From NCBI RefSeq assembly GCF_002958735.1, contig NZ_PPGH01000038.1, positions 1-64,000 on the forward strand: DNA of 64,000 nt, read 5' to 3'. Source of the stretch: Chromatium okenii. Its GTDB lineage: Bacteria > Pseudomonadota > Gammaproteobacteria > Chromatiales > Chromatiaceae. This document shows positions 10,849 through 21,898 of the stretch, piece by piece (within the stretch, counting starts at the first letter, position 1; each line of letters opens with the position of its first letter). The notes below the pieces were generated by a model. It did no database searches. It was not told the DNA's origin and was given only the letters and a program-made list of their open reading frames with translations. The position numbers were made by a program, and so were the translations under genes.

Positions 10849-11750
10849 TTTGCAAATGTGGGCAGTGTTGGCGCTGCTGTGGACAGCGCCGAGCTGGGCG
10901 CTGCTCGGCGGTCAAGCCGATACGCCAGACGGATTCGGCGCAGTGATTGCGATGATGCGCGACGATCAGGCGCTGCATTGTTCCGCCACGAAAATCAGCC
11001 AGAACGTGTTTCTCACTGCCGCGCATTGCGTCGCCAGCACGCGCACCGGAACCATTGATGCTGCGTTTGTCGCCGATCAAACGCTGTTCATCAGTGCTGC
11101 GCCAGCACCAAAAACCCGCAACGATTTCATTAAATTAACAATTGAAACGCGCTCAATTGCATTCCGGCTACTTGACCGGGCTGCAACGCTTTTTTGCGTA
11201 CAAAACCCAGCGCATCGCCGCGTATCAGCAACGTTACAGCGGCGAGGATTTGGCGCGGCGCATTCGCGTGTTGGAAGCGGATAATCATTTCACGGCGCGA
11301 TTTCCCGATCTTGCCGTCGTGGTCGTCCGCGAACCGACGCCGCTGATTCCGGTTGCGCCAGTCGATTGCACACCGCTCGCGGCTGGCGACAAGGTGCAAC
11401 TGGTCGGTTACGGCTACGACAGCATCAAACACTTCGCGCAAATCCGTAAAACTGCGCCGTTTGGTCAACGGCACTGGGGCACCACCGACGTGATTCGCGT
11501 TGATCCGATTAACTTTTATACCTACGGCGGACTGTTACGCGCTGGCGAACCGTCGCTGAGTCCCGGCGATTCCGGTGGACCAGTATTGCGACGCGGGCGT
11601 GTGGTTGGCGTCAACGGCACGGTTTACGGTCTCAGTCGCCTCGACGCAGCGCGTTCCAATATGTCAGTGAATCTCAACGGTTTAGACGCGCCAGCAGGCG
11701 ACAATTCTGGCGCACACTGCCGCGCTTTTTTTCGGAAGTTCACGCCATGA
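10826..11750 (+). CDS. trypsin-like serine protease (S1 family), frameshifted
   Basis: A secreted chymotrypsin-fold protease. A signal peptide (ending near PSWA) is followed by GGQADTPDGFGAVIAM and the catalytic histidine in FLTAAHC; these lie in one frame. The catalytic aspartate (FPDLAVVVV) and serine (GDSGGPVLRRGRVVGVNG) lie in a second frame that opens near 11142. A one-base insertion around 11140-11146 would join them. All three triad residues survive, so the gene is probably intact in the organism. It begins inside cobL and its stop overlaps the next start (ATGA). The substrate is unknown. Confidence 0.8.
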
Positions 11751-12778
11751 CTCCATCGCTCACGCTGATTTGCCCCGGATTATTGGGTCCGCTGCCGCTG
11801 TTGCCACAACCGCGCCCGGTCGTTCCCGCGCTTGATCGCTTGATTGGACGCGCAACGCGGATCGCCGCGCCAGCACCGCTGCAACATGACGATCCGCTGG
11901 CAGTTGTGCTCGCGCACTGCGGCATGTTCGCACCAGCGGAGCAGACGCTGCCGACTGCCGAGCTGTCGGTACTCGGCGAAGATGGCGTGATGGATGCGAC
12001 GGGCTACTGGTTTCACGCCGATCCGGTGCATTTACGCGCAGATCGGGAGCGTTTGCTGTGTTTTGCGGGCGCAGCGATTGCGCCAGATCGCGCCGAAGCC
12101 GACGCGCTGGTGACGCTGTTTAATGCGCATTTTGCCAACGACGGACTGCAACTGATCGCGCCGACGCCGCAGCGTTGGTATTTGCGCGTTGCCCAGCCGA
12201 CTGAGGTGCAGATGCCGCCGCTGGCGCAGATTCAGGGCATGGCGCTGGAGACAACGCTGGTGTGCGGCGCTGGAGCGCGGCACTGGCACAGCCTGTTAAA
12301 TGAAGTGCAGATGCTGTTTTTTAACAGCGCCGTCAATCACGCCCGCGAGCGCCTGCGCCGTCCTGTCATCAGCGGAATATGGACGTGGGGCGGCGGCGCG
12401 TTGCCAGCCGTGCCGACTGGCGTTGAGGTTCCAGCAGTGTTCGTTGGCGAACATCCGCTACTGCGCGGGCTGGCGCGGCACACCGGACGCGAGTATTTGA
12501 CGCTGGCGCAGTGGCGCGAGCGTGCGCCGCTTGATAACGCTTTGATTTATTACGAAACATTGCAAACGGCGCTGCTGGCGCAGGATTTAACGGCGTGGAC
12601 AACGGCGCTGCTGGCGCTGGATGTCGATCTCGCAGCAACGGCAGCGCAACTCCGCAGCGGGGCGCTGGCGCAGGTGCTGATTGATGCGTGTCAAAACAAT
12701 CAGTTACAGGTTATTCGTGGTCACGCCCTGCGGTGGAAATTTTGGCAACGACGCGGATTTTTTGAGGAATTCACATGA
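11747..12778 (+). CDS. COG4255 / RpfE-type conserved protein (often labelled phosphoglycerate mutase-like)
   Basis: A 343-residue cytoplasmic protein of the family annotated as regulatory protein RpfE type. Conserved stretches are GYWFHADPVHLRADRERL, a LLNEVQMLFFNSAVN segment and GIWTWGGGALP. The biochemical role of the family is not established, and I assign none. It is coupled to the upstream protease gene (ATGA at 11747) and to yggS downstream (ATGA at 12775). It is often found near recJ in other genomes, but not here. Confidence 0.75.
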   Translation: MTPSLTLICPGLLGPLPLLPQPRPVVPALDRLIGRATRIAAPAPLQHDDPLAVVLAHCGMFAPAEQTLPTAELSVLGEDGVMDATGYWFHADPVHLRADRERLLCFAGAAIAPDRAEADALVTLFNAHFANDGLQLIAPTPQRWYLRVAQPTEVQMPPLAQIQGMALETTLVCGAGARHWHSLLNEVQMLFFNSAVNHARERLRRPVISGIWTWGGGALPAVPTGVEVPAVFVGEHPLLRGLARHTGREYLTLAQWRERAPLDNALIYYETLQTALLAQDLTAWTTALLALDVDLAATAAQLRSGALAQVLIDACQNNQLQVIRGHALRWKFWQRRGFFEEFT

Positions 12779-13472
12779 AAGCTGATGATTTTGCTGCAAA
12801 TTTGCAGCAGGTGCAGGCGCGAATTGCGCCGCCTGTGCGCGAGCGCAACGCCCAGCGGATGCAGTGGCGCTGATTGCGGTCAGCAAACAGCAGTCTGCCG
12901 AGGCGATTCGCGCCGTGTCTGGGTGCGGTCAACGCATTTTTGGCGAAAGTTATGTGCAGGAGGCGGTCGATAAACAGGCGCAATTGCTTGATTTTGCGCT
13001 GGAATGGCATTTTATCGGGCGGATTCAGGCGAATAAAACGCGGCAGATTGCGGCGCATTTTGCGTGGGTGCATGGGTTGAGCGATCCCGCTCACGCGCGG
13101 CGCCTCAACGATCAACGTCCGCCGGAATTGCCACCATTAAATGTGTGTTTACAGGTGAATGTGAGCGGCGAGTCAAGCAAAGCTGGCGTGGAACCGGCGA
13201 TGCTGCCGGAATTGCTGGCGGTGTGCGCGGCGCAGCCTCGGTTGCGGGTGCGGGGATTGATGGCGTTACCGGCAGCAGCGACGGATGAACTGGCGCAGCG
13301 TCAACCGTTTGCGGCGCTGCGGAGTTTGCGCGACCAATTTGCAACGCCGGACTGTCCGTTGGAGTGTTTGTCGATGGGCATGTCGGATGATTTGGAAGCA
13401 GCAATTCTGGAAGGAGCGACGATGGTGCGCATCGGGACGGCGATTTTTGGAACGCGGGCGCAATGCAGTTGA
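12775..13472 (+). CDS. yggS: YggS/PROSC family pyridoxal-phosphate homeostasis protein, frameshifted
   Basis: A PLP-binding barrel protein that buffers free pyridoxal phosphate. The ATG at 12775 overlaps the previous stop and gives MKADDFAANLQQVQARIA, the expected N terminus. The frame then breaks near 12827. Adding one base restores a path into LIAVSKQQSAEAIRAV, where the lysine is the PLP ligand, then FGESYVQEA, WHFIGRIQANKT and LSMGMSDDLEAAI. The corrected length matches the family. Because the gene is conserved and otherwise intact, a sequencing deletion is likely. Confidence 0.88.
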
Positions 13473-13591
13473 TTTGGGTAGTGCCCCGATCAATAGGGTT
13501 AAATGGATTTTTATCTTACAATTACAAATTGTTAGTGAAAATTTATCCTGCCAATCAGGGCATTACCTGAATCATAAATACATCACTTTAT

Positions 13592-13621
13592 AAGTGGCGG
13601 GTTACGCTATCGCTAACCGGC
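13592..13621. repeat. imperfect intergenic palindrome
   Basis: The sequence GGGTTACGCTATCGCTAACC forms an imperfect palindrome with GGTTA/TAACC ends. Similar short palindromes are dispersed in many bacterial genomes. It lies between yggS and the attC-like site; no other function is visible. Confidence 0.4.
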
Positions 13622-13665
13622 TCTACCTCGCTAACTTTATTCATCACGATTGCCCCCGTTTTGAT

Positions 13666-13752
13666 GTCTAACGTAAAGTTCACATGCGCCGGCAAAAGAG
13701 CCGCGCGAAGCGCGGAACTTTTGACGGCGTCAGGTGCAACGGATAGTTATAA
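13666..13752 (-). other. integron-type attC recombination site (candidate)
   Basis: Read on the minus strand, directly after the stop codon of the neighbouring gene, this 87-base segment ends in GTTAGAC, a perfect match to the R' core GTTRRRY. It begins TTATAAC, sharing the conserved AAC of R''. Inside are paired L boxes (TGCACCTGACGCCG and CGGCGCATGTGAAC, with an unpaired base) and a central hairpin of GCCGTCAAAAG / CTTTTGCCGGC with GCGCGAAGCGC. This is the layout of chromosomal integron attC sites. No integrase gene is present, so it would be a solitary cassette. Confidence 0.7.
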
Positions 13753-14532
13753 TTATCGTATATTTAATCCAATGTACTCGGAATGAAGTTTTGTTTGTTT
13801 ATCGAAATCTTGAGTGTTCAAAAAATCTGGTAATTGATCAACAGTGTGGCGTTCAAAAAAATCAATCAATGCTATCGGTAATTTTAGCTCTGCAATAGTT
13901 GAATATTGTTTTAATGCCTTTATATTTAGAAAGAAAAACTGTGCCTGCTCTTCAATTAATTGCAATATACGTGCAACTGGAGGGTCTATCTCTGGCACAT
14001 CAGTAAATTCGTTCTGCGTGTACTGAATGTCTACACGGACATCTTGGGCGCGTGGTCTTGCAAATAAGTCCGTCAATTTATTGATAGCGTCTCTCTTTAT
14101 TTCGTAAGGCGATTTTACTATTTGCTCGTTCGATTGAGTAGATATTTTTTGAAACCCTTGTTTAACTGAGTATTTAACGGAAAAACTTGGAGATGGATGA
14201 GAGAAAATTCTTGGGCTTTTTAAGAAACTTAGTTTCTTTGATAGAATTTTAATTCTGGAATCAAATAACGCTGCATTCGTTTGTGTTCCATTAGCTATTA
14301 ATATTTCCCTAACAGGTCCCAACTGGTCAATAATGGCTATTAATTCAGATTCACGCATTTGTCCAGAGTCATGGCAAAATGCAGCCCCATTTTTGCATTT
14401 GTAAACAATGGCAGCACAACTCTCAACGCCATCTGTATAAAAGCCTTTCGTTGAATATTGATCTGGGGAAATTATTCCGCAACCCCCTTGCGTAATAGAA
14501 ATGTAATTAAAGATAGTCATTGAGTTGTCCAT
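13753..14532 (-). CDS. hypothetical protein with a CNF1-like Cys/His pair
   Basis: I do not recognise a named family. The protein is about 259 residues from the ATG at 14532; the frame runs back to a TTG at 14598. Its N-terminal third contains QGGCGIISPDQ, then DGVESCAAIVYK and FCHDSGQ. The cysteine and histidine are 15 residues apart, the spacing known for the catalytic pair of CNF1-type deamidases (C866/H881). The rest is charged, with no membrane segment or signal peptide. The gene is AT-rich compared with its neighbours, and its stop abuts the attC-like site, as in a gene cassette. Deamidase activity is only an inference. Confidence 0.6.
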   Translation of the reverse strand: MDNSMTIFNYISITQGGCGIISPDQYSTKGFYTDGVESCAAIVYKCKNGAAFCHDSGQMRESELIAIIDQLGPVREILIANGTQTNAALFDSRIKILSKKLSFLKSPRIFSHPSPSFSVKYSVKQGFQKISTQSNEQIVKSPYEIKRDAINKLTDLFARPRAQDVRVDIQYTQNEFTDVPEIDPPVARILQLIEEQAQFFFLNIKALKQYSTIAELKLPIALIDFFERHTVDQLPDFLNTQDFDKQTKLHSEYIGLNIR

Positions 14533-14932
14533 TTTTGATGAGTGATATTTTGGGAGATTATAACGAGACTTCGACCTCAAATCTGAGATAAAAGCCAACC
14601 TATAAATCTGTCAAAATTGATGAAAATACATTGTACTTGCATCTATAGATGGCGTCAAATTCTTTGTTTTTAAGGGTTATAGCGCAATTGTCAGAAACAT
14701 CTTTAGTTTTAGATGTCGTTTCGCAAGCCATACAAAAGCCTCGTTTGTGTAACTAGCAGTGCATATAAATGGCGTTGCCGGAGCGTACAATTCAATCGCT
14801 CAATGTGATTTGTTCATCCGCTTTCTTTTCGTCAGAGATCACACTTTTGCTTGAATTTAATACAAAATGCCGTCCACAATCTCGACATCTATACACTTAC
14901 TTTTTGATAGAGTTAAAGCCGTCTTTGACACA
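14533..14932. other. AT-rich intergenic stretch without a recognisable gene
   Basis: This lies between the start of the cassette-like gene and the end of glmU. Open frames here are short and lack family features or ribosome binding sites. A GTTACAC at about 14746-14752 (minus strand) is close to an attC core, but I could not find the paired boxes. Both flanking genes are on the minus strand, so the promoter of the cassette gene should be here. Confidence 0.5.
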
Positions 14933-16303
14933 TTATTTCACGGGTTTTTTCTGCGGACGCTGCCAACTGGGAATGGTGGTTTGGCGGCTGCGGGTCAACG
15001 TGAGTTGTTGCGCTGGCGCGTCGCGGCTGATGACCGAACCCGCGCCAATCGTCGCGCCAGCGCCCACTTTGACCGGAGCCACTAGCGCCGTATTGGAGCC
15101 GATAAACGCTGCATCGCCGATTTGCGTCAACGATTTATTTACACCGTCATAATTGCAAGTGATTGTTCCTGCACCGATATTAACGCCCGCGCCAATTTCC
15201 GCATCGCCCAAATAACTCAAATGATTGGCTTTGCTGCCGCGTCCCAGCGTGGTTTTTTTGATTTCAACGAAATTGCCGACGTGCGTGTCATCGGCGAGCT
15301 GGGCGGCCGGACGCAGCCGCGCAAACGGTCCGATCCGCGCATTCGCGCCCACTTCCGCGCCTTCGATCACGCAATTGGCGAAAATCTCGGTGTTCGCGCC
15401 GATGCTGCAATTTTTCAGGACGCAATTCGGACCGACGCGCACACCAGTTGCCAGCCGTACTTCACCTTCGATGATGACGTTGATGTCAAGGCTGACATCG
15501 CTGTCCGCGTGAAGAGTGCCGCGCAAATCGAAACGCGCTGGATCAGCCAAACTCACGCCGGAACGCATCAAATTTTCCGCTGCGTCATGCTGATAAACGC
15601 GCTCTAATTCAGCCAGTTGCACACGATCATTGACACCGGTCACTTCCGCCAAACTGCTGGGTTGGGCGCTCGCAATCACCACGCCATCCTGCGCTGCCAG
15701 CGCAATCACGTCGGTTAAATAGAATTCGCTTTGCGCGTTATCGTTTTTGATCCGCGCCAGCCAATCCGCCAGTTGCGCCCGATCTGCCACGAGAAACCCA
15801 GTGTTTACTTCGGAGATTTCCTGCTCCGCTAAGGTTGCATCGCGCTGTTCGACGATGCGCAGCACCCGCCCAGCGTGGTTGCGGACAATGCGCCCGTAAC
15901 CGGTCGGATTGCAGAGTTCCGCCGTCAACACTCCCAGCGCAGTGTTGGCGCTGACCGTGATCAAGCGCCGCAGCGTCGCCGGAGTAATCAGCGGAACATC
16001 GCCGTACAGCACCAGCACCCGATCGACATCCGCCAACGCGGGCATTGCTTGCATCACGGCATGACCCGTGCCTTGCTGCTGCGCCTGCTCCACCCACACG
16101 CAGTCATAACCCGCCAACGCTGTTTGCACCTGAGCGCCGCCGTGTCCAAACACCACGACGCAACGCTCGGCAGCGAGGCTGTTGGTAGCGTCGAGAACAT
16201 GCGCCAACAACGGTTTGCCCGCGAGCGGATGGAGCACTTTCGGCAGTTTGGAGCACATGCGTTTGCCGAGTCCGGCAGCCAAAATCACGACGCCTAATGT
16301 CAT
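14933..16303 (-). CDS. glmU: bifunctional N-acetylglucosamine-1-phosphate uridyltransferase / glucosamine-1-phosphate acetyltransferase
   Basis: A 456-residue enzyme making UDP-N-acetylglucosamine for peptidoglycan and LPS. The N-terminal pyrophosphorylase domain begins MTLGVVILAAGLGKRM and contains QQQGTGHAVMQAMP and LYGDVPLI. The C-terminal half is a left-handed beta-helix of hexapeptide repeats with NFVEIKKTTLGRGSKANHLSY and IGAGTITCNYDGVNK. The start at 16303 gives the conserved N terminus; the frame extends 16 codons upstream. It follows the ATP synthase operon, the usual gammaproteobacterial position, with a SlyD-like gene in between. Confidence 0.96.
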   Translation of the reverse strand: MTLGVVILAAGLGKRMCSKLPKVLHPLAGKPLLAHVLDATNSLAAERCVVVFGHGGAQVQTALAGYDCVWVEQAQQQGTGHAVMQAMPALADVDRVLVLYGDVPLITPATLRRLITVSANTALGVLTAELCNPTGYGRIVRNHAGRVLRIVEQRDATLAEQEISEVNTGFLVADRAQLADWLARIKNDNAQSEFYLTDVIALAAQDGVVIASAQPSSLAEVTGVNDRVQLAELERVYQHDAAENLMRSGVSLADPARFDLRGTLHADSDVSLDINVIIEGEVRLATGVRVGPNCVLKNCSIGANTEIFANCVIEGAEVGANARIGPFARLRPAAQLADDTHVGNFVEIKKTTLGRGSKANHLSYLGDAEIGAGVNIGAGTITCNYDGVNKSLTQIGDAAFIGSNTALVAPVKVGAGATIGAGSVISRDAPAQQLTLTRSRQTTIPSWQRPQKKPVK

Positions 16304-16320
16304 CGAAATTGCTCTCAAAA

Positions 16321-16817
16321 TTAGTGAAGACTGGTGCTGGGCAATTGACAACCGCTTGATTCGCAGTCAATTCTGCGTGTCGGTTCGCGCACTTCTTGGA
16401 TGCGAATGTGCACCACCAGTGATTTGCCTGCGAGGGGATGATTGCCGTCAACGGTCAATTTGCCGTCGGCGATTGCGGTGACGATGAAGGTGCGCACCTC
16501 GCCCGCTTCGTTTTGCATCTGCACTTCAGCGCCGATAAAACGAAACTCCGGCGGACATTATCCAGATCGTCGGTGAAAGTTAGGTTTGGATCGTGCGCAC
16601 CAAAACCGTGTTCTGGCGTTAATTGCAATTCAATGATGTCGCCAGCTTGTTTGCCCCGAATTGCTGCATCCATGCCGCCGATCAATTCCGTGTGTCCGCC
16701 GTGAATATAGGTGACGGGAAGATCAGCTTGTTCCAAAACCGCGCCATTGGTATCGGTGATGCTGTAAGTCAATGCGACCAATTTACCGTCGCTAATCGTT
16801 TGATCTGCTGCACTCAT
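16321..16817 (-). CDS. FKBP-type peptidyl-prolyl isomerase, SlyD-like, frameshifted
   Basis: A prolyl isomerase/chaperone of the SlyD/FkpB group: KLVALTYSITDTNGAVLEQ, then GGHTELIGGMDAAIRGKQAGD and LTPEHGFG flanking the insert-in-flap domain, and DGNHPLAGKSLVVHI at the C terminus. The frame breaks near 16556: LDNV must continue PPEFRFIGAEVQMQ, which needs one extra base. The histidine-rich metal-binding tail of E. coli SlyD is absent. A GGAG ribosome binding site precedes the start at 16817. It lies just after the atp terminator and 17 bases before glmU, so it may share a transcript with glmU. Confidence 0.85.
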
Positions 16818-16831
16818 TCAACATCTCCGCG

Positions 16832-16868
16832 AAAAAAAACGCTCCTGTCGGAATGACAAGGAGCGTTT
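16832..16868 (-). terminator. intrinsic terminator of the atp operon
   Basis: On the minus strand, about 40 bases after the atpC stop, AAACGCTCCTTGTC pairs with GACAGGAGCGTTT across a five-base loop. A run of eight T follows. It is the strongest terminator signal in the window and separates atp from the slyD-glmU pair. Confidence 0.9.
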
Positions 16869-16908
16869 GATTAAAGAACGAATGACCATCACAAATAGAA
16901 ATGGTGAA

Positions 16909-17334
16909 TTAACGTCCTTTCATTTTGCGCAATTTCTCAATGGCGCGAAGCTGTGCTACTGCTTCAGCCAATTCGATTTGTGCTCTGGCGTATTCAAACT
17001 TTGCAGATTGACCAGCCAGCGTATCTTCGGCGCGACGTTTGGTTTCCAACGCTGCCGCTTCATCGAGATCACGAGCGCGAATCGCAGTATCCGCAAGCAC
17101 CGTGACCACGCTGGGCTGCACTTCCAACATGCCGCCAGAAACATAAAAATGCTCCTGCTCGCCATGTTCGTTTTCCACCCGCACATCACCCGGTTTGAGC
17201 CGACTGATAAACGCAGTGTGACGCGGCGCAATGCCCACTTCACCCATTTCGGCGGTTGCATACACCATTGTCGCTGGACCGGAATGGATCGCACCCTCAG
17301 CACTGACGATATCGACACGCACTGTCATTGCCAT
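16909..17334 (-). CDS. atpC: F1Fo ATP synthase subunit epsilon
   Basis: A 141-residue central-stalk subunit that couples and inhibits F1. The N-terminal beta-sandwich (VRVDIVSAEGAIHSGPA, GEVGIAPRHTAFISRLKPG) and the C-terminal helical hairpin are both present. It is the last gene of the operon, 12 bases after atpD, and is followed by an intrinsic terminator. A second in-frame ATG lies two codons in (17328). Confidence 0.96.
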   Translation of the reverse strand: MAMTVRVDIVSAEGAIHSGPATMVYATAEMGEVGIAPRHTAFISRLKPGDVRVENEHGEQEHFYVSGGMLEVQPSVVTVLADTAIRARDLDEAAALETKRRAEDTLAGQSAKFEYARAQIELAEAVAQLRAIEKLRKMKGR

Positions 17335-17346
17335 CGGAGAATCCCC

Positions 17347-18789
<1,443 letters not shown>

Positions 18790-18801
18790 TTAGCGCGGCG
18801 C

Positions 18802-19668
18802 TCACACCGCAGCGGCACCGCTCACGATTTCGGAAAGTTCCTGCGTGATAGCGGCTTGACGCGCCTTGTTATACACAAGTTGAAGCTCGCCAATCAGGTT
18901 GCCAGCGTTGTCCGAAGCGGACTTCATCGCAACCATTCGTGCCGCCTGCTCGCAGGCACTGTTCTCAACCACTGCCTGATAAACCAGCGATTCAATGTAA
19001 CGGGTTAACAGCGCATCCAACACTGAACGGGCATCTGGTTCGTAGATGTAATCCCAGTGATTAGGCAGGGGATCGTGCATCTCCTCACCAGCAATCGGTA
19101 CCAGTTGGCGAATGACCGGACGCTGCGTCATGGTGTTAACGAATTCATTACTGACGATATAAATCGCGTCAATCTGTTTAGACTCGTAAGCGTCAAGCAT
19201 GACCTTCACCGTACCGATGAGGTCTTCGATGTGCGGTTTATCACCCAAATGCGTGGCTTGTCCCAGCACTCGCCCACCAAAACGCTTGAAAAAAGCCAGT
19301 GCTTTGCTGCCAATCGTGCAGAACGCTACCGCAGTGCCAGCCGCTTGATGCGCTTTGATTTCACTCGCTAAACGGCGAAACAGATTACTGTTTAAGCCGC
19401 CACACAGCCCACGATCTGACGAAATAACGATATAGCCCACGCATTTGTGTTCGCGTTCAACTGCCATAAACGAATGGCGATATTCCGGCGTTGCGTGAGC
19501 GAGATGACTAATCACTTGCAGCATCTTTTCCGCGTAGGGACGCGAGGCCGACATCCGATCCTGAGCCTTGCGCATTTTCGAGGCGGCGACCATTTGCATG
19601 GCCTTAGTAATCTTTTGGGTACTTTTGATGCTTGCGATCTTGGTGCGGATTTCTTTGGCGCCTGCCAT
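18802..19668 (-). CDS. atpG: F1Fo ATP synthase subunit gamma
   Basis: The rotor shaft subunit, 288 residues. Start: [20 protein letters not shown]. The middle has [11 protein letters not shown], and the C-terminal helix has [15 protein letters not shown] followed by [17 protein letters not shown], all diagnostic. It is separated from atpA by 126 bases containing a long hairpin and from atpD by 66 bases. Confidence 0.98.
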   Translation of the reverse strand: MAGAKEIRTKIASIKSTQKITKAMQMVAASKMRKAQDRMSASRPYAEKMLQVISHLAHATPEYRHSFMAVEREHKCVGYIVISSDRGLCGGLNSNLFRRLASEIKAHQAAGTAVAFCTIGSKALAFFKRFGGRVLGQATHLGDKPHIEDLIGTVKVMLDAYESKQIDAIYIVSNEFVNTMTQRPVIRQLVPIAGEEMHDPLPNHWDYIYEPDARSVLDALLTRYIESLVYQAVVENSACEQAARMVAMKSASDNAGNLIGELQLVYNKARQAAITQELSEIVSGAAAV

Positions 19669-19743
19669 ATGGTTTGTTTCAACCCTTGTTGTATTTGGAC
19701 TTAGCGTTGCAACGCCCGGCGGTTTGATGCGCGTTAAAACACC

Positions 19744-19788
19744 TCACACCAGTTGCTCCACTTCTGAAGAAGCAAGCAACTGGTGTGA
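19744..19788 (-). promoter_or_regulatory. long perfect hairpin between atpA and atpG
   Basis: TCACACCAGTTGCT (19744-19757) and AGCAACTGGTGTGA (19775-19788) are perfect 14-base inverted repeats. The 17-base loop contains a smaller nested stem (CTTCT/AGAAG). It lies just after the atpA stop in the atp transcript and is followed by GGTGTTTT, a weak T-tract. It could be a partial terminator or an mRNA-stability or processing element that sets alpha versus downstream subunit levels. Confidence 0.75.
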
Positions 19789-19794
19789 TTGAGC

Positions 19795-21336
19795 TTACCA
19801 AGTGTTATTTGCCTTGAAAGTCTTGATCGCAGTGTGCATTGCTGCCTGAATGGCATCGGAGAAATCACCGGTGGCATCAATTTTAGCCAGCAAATCAGCC
19901 TGTGATGATTTGATGTAGCTCTGCAATGCCCGTTCAAAATCAACGACTTTCTTAACATCTACGTCGTCAAGATAGCCTTCGTTGGCTGCAAACAGCGAAA
20001 TCGCCATTTGCCCGACACCCATCGGCGAATACTGGGTTTGCTTCATCAACTCGGTCACGCGCTCACCGCGTTGCAACTGCTTCCGCGTGGCTTCATCCAA
20101 ATCCGAAGCAAACTGCGAAAAGGCTGCCAATTCACGGTACTGCGCCAGCGCCAACCGAATACCGCCGCCGAGTTTCTTGATGATCTTGGTTTGCGCCGCG
20201 CCACCAACCCGCGAGACCGACAAACCGGCGTTAATCGCTGGGCGAATGCCGGCGTTAAACAGATCGGTTTCCAAGAAAATCTGCCCGTCAGTGATGGAAA
20301 TCACGTTGGTCGGCACGAATGCGGACACGTCACCAGCTTGAGTTTCAATGATCGGCAGTGCGGTTAATGAACCGGTTTTGCCCGTGACCTTGCCACCAGT
20401 GGCTTTTTCAACAAAGTTGGCATTGACCCGCGCTGCCCGTTCCAACAAGCGCGAATGCAGATAGAACACGTCACCGGGATAGGCTTCACGACCGGGCGGA
20501 CGACGCAGCAGCAGCGAGACTTGACGATACGCCCACGCCTGTTTGGTTAAATCGTCATACACAATCAGCGCATCTTCGCCTTTGTCGCGGAAATACTCGC
20601 CCATCGTGCAGCCGACATAAGGCGCGATGAACTGCATCGCTGCAGATTCAGCGGCAGCGGCAGCAACAATAATCGTGTGTGCCATCGCGCCATGTTCTTC
20701 GAGCTTGCGCACCAGCGCCGCAATCGACGAATTCTTTTGTCCGATGGCAACGTAAATACACTTAACGCCCGTGCCTTTCTGATTGATGATCGCGTCAATC
20801 GCAACAGCGGTTTTACCGGTTTGACGGTCGCCAATAATCAGCTCGCGTTGACCACGACCGACCGGAACCATCGCATCAATCGCCTTCAAACCCGTTTGCA
20901 CCGGTTGATCGACGGATTGGCGAGCGATAACGCCGGGCGCCACCTTTTCAATTGGCGAAGTGCCAGCGGCGTTGATCGGACCCTTGCCATCAATCGGATT
21001 GCCCAGCGAGTCCACGACCCGCCCCAGCAAACCCTCACCGACCGGCACTTCCAACACGCGACCGGTGCAGCGCACCCAATCGCCTTCGGTCAGATGGGTG
21101 TAATCACCGAGGATGACTGCGCCGACGGAATCGCGCTCCAGATTCAACGCCAAACCAAAGGCGTCACCCGGAAATTCCAACATTTCATAATACTTAGCGT
21201 CAGATAAACCGTGAATACGGACGATGCCGTCGGTCAGGCTGACGATGGTGCCTTCAGTCCGGGCTTCGGTCTGAAGGTCAAAATTCTCGATCTTCTGTTT
21301 AATGAGATCGCTGATCTCAGAAGGATTCAGTTGCAT
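19795..21336 (-). CDS. atpA: F1Fo ATP synthase subunit alpha
   Basis: A non-catalytic nucleotide-binding F1 subunit of 513 residues. It starts [20 protein letters not shown]. It contains Walker A ([13 protein letters not shown]), [31 protein letters not shown] in separate conserved pieces, and the C-terminal [14 protein letters not shown]. It lies 13 bases after atpH. Confidence 0.98.
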   Translation of the reverse strand: MQLNPSEISDLIKQKIENFDLQTEARTEGTIVSLTDGIVRIHGLSDAKYYEMLEFPGDAFGLALNLERDSVGAVILGDYTHLTEGDWVRCTGRVLEVPVGEGLLGRVVDSLGNPIDGKGPINAAGTSPIEKVAPGVIARQSVDQPVQTGLKAIDAMVPVGRGQRELIIGDRQTGKTAVAIDAIINQKGTGVKCIYVAIGQKNSSIAALVRKLEEHGAMAHTIIVAAAAAESAAMQFIAPYVGCTMGEYFRDKGEDALIVYDDLTKQAWAYRQVSLLLRRPPGREAYPGDVFYLHSRLLERAARVNANFVEKATGGKVTGKTGSLTALPIIETQAGDVSAFVPTNVISITDGQIFLETDLFNAGIRPAINAGLSVSRVGGAAQTKIIKKLGGGIRLALAQYRELAAFSQFASDLDEATRKQLQRGERVTELMKQTQYSPMGVGQMAISLFAANEGYLDDVDVKKVVDFERALQSYIKSSQADLLAKIDATGDFSDAIQAAMHTAIKTFKANNTW

Positions 21337-21349
21337 GGCGGTATCCAGT

Positions 21350-21889
21350 TCAGAATTGCAAAGCGTTAGCCAGTTGCTTGATCTTGCCGCGCACCGAGTC
21401 GTCGATCACGAGATCGCCGGCGCGAATCTCTATCCCGCCGATCAATGCGTTATCGGTCTCGACCGTCAGCTCAACCTGACCCCCAAAGCGTCGCGCCAAC
21501 GCCTGAGCCAGTGATTCTTGCTCTTCGGCGCTTACATCAAAGGCACTGCGAATCTGCACATGACGCACGCCTTGATCGGCAACGCGACTGACTTCAAACA
21601 GACGCGCAATTTCAGGGAGTGCGGTTAAACGCGCATTTTTCGACAACAGGCGCAAGAAGTTAGCTGCTTCCTTATGAAGCTGTGCACCGCAGACATCGAG
21701 AATGATGCCGCAAGTGCGTTCACGCGAAACACTCGGATTGCTAATTTGCGCAGCCAAAAGTGGGTCGGTGGTCACTGCCGCCAAAAGTTCCAAGGCTTGG
21801 GACCAGTGATCGATCTGCCCGACTTCCTTGGCGCGTTCAAATACCGCTTCGGCATAGGGACGTGCGATGGTGGTCATGTCTCCGGCCAT
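21350..21889 (-). CDS. atpH: F1Fo ATP synthase subunit delta
   Basis: A peripheral-stalk subunit of 179 residues linking F1 to subunit b. The N-terminal helical domain starts [17 protein letters not shown]. The C-terminal region ([28 protein letters not shown]) is diagnostic. The start may be 21889 or 21877 ([11 protein letters not shown]); the latter resembles most homologues. It lies nine bases from atpF. Confidence 0.96.
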   Translation of the reverse strand: MAGDMTTIARPYAEAVFERAKEVGQIDHWSQALELLAAVTTDPLLAAQISNPSVSRERTCGIILDVCGAQLHKEAANFLRLLSKNARLTALPEIARLFEVSRVADQGVRHVQIRSAFDVSAEEQESLAQALARRFGGQVELTVETDNALIGGIEIRAGDLVIDDSVRGKIKQLANALQF

Positions 21890-21898
21890 AAGGTATCC

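Noticed and set aside
14769..15152. 127-codon plus-strand open frame over the glmU end
   Set aside because: Mostly antisense to glmU; no recognisable domain.
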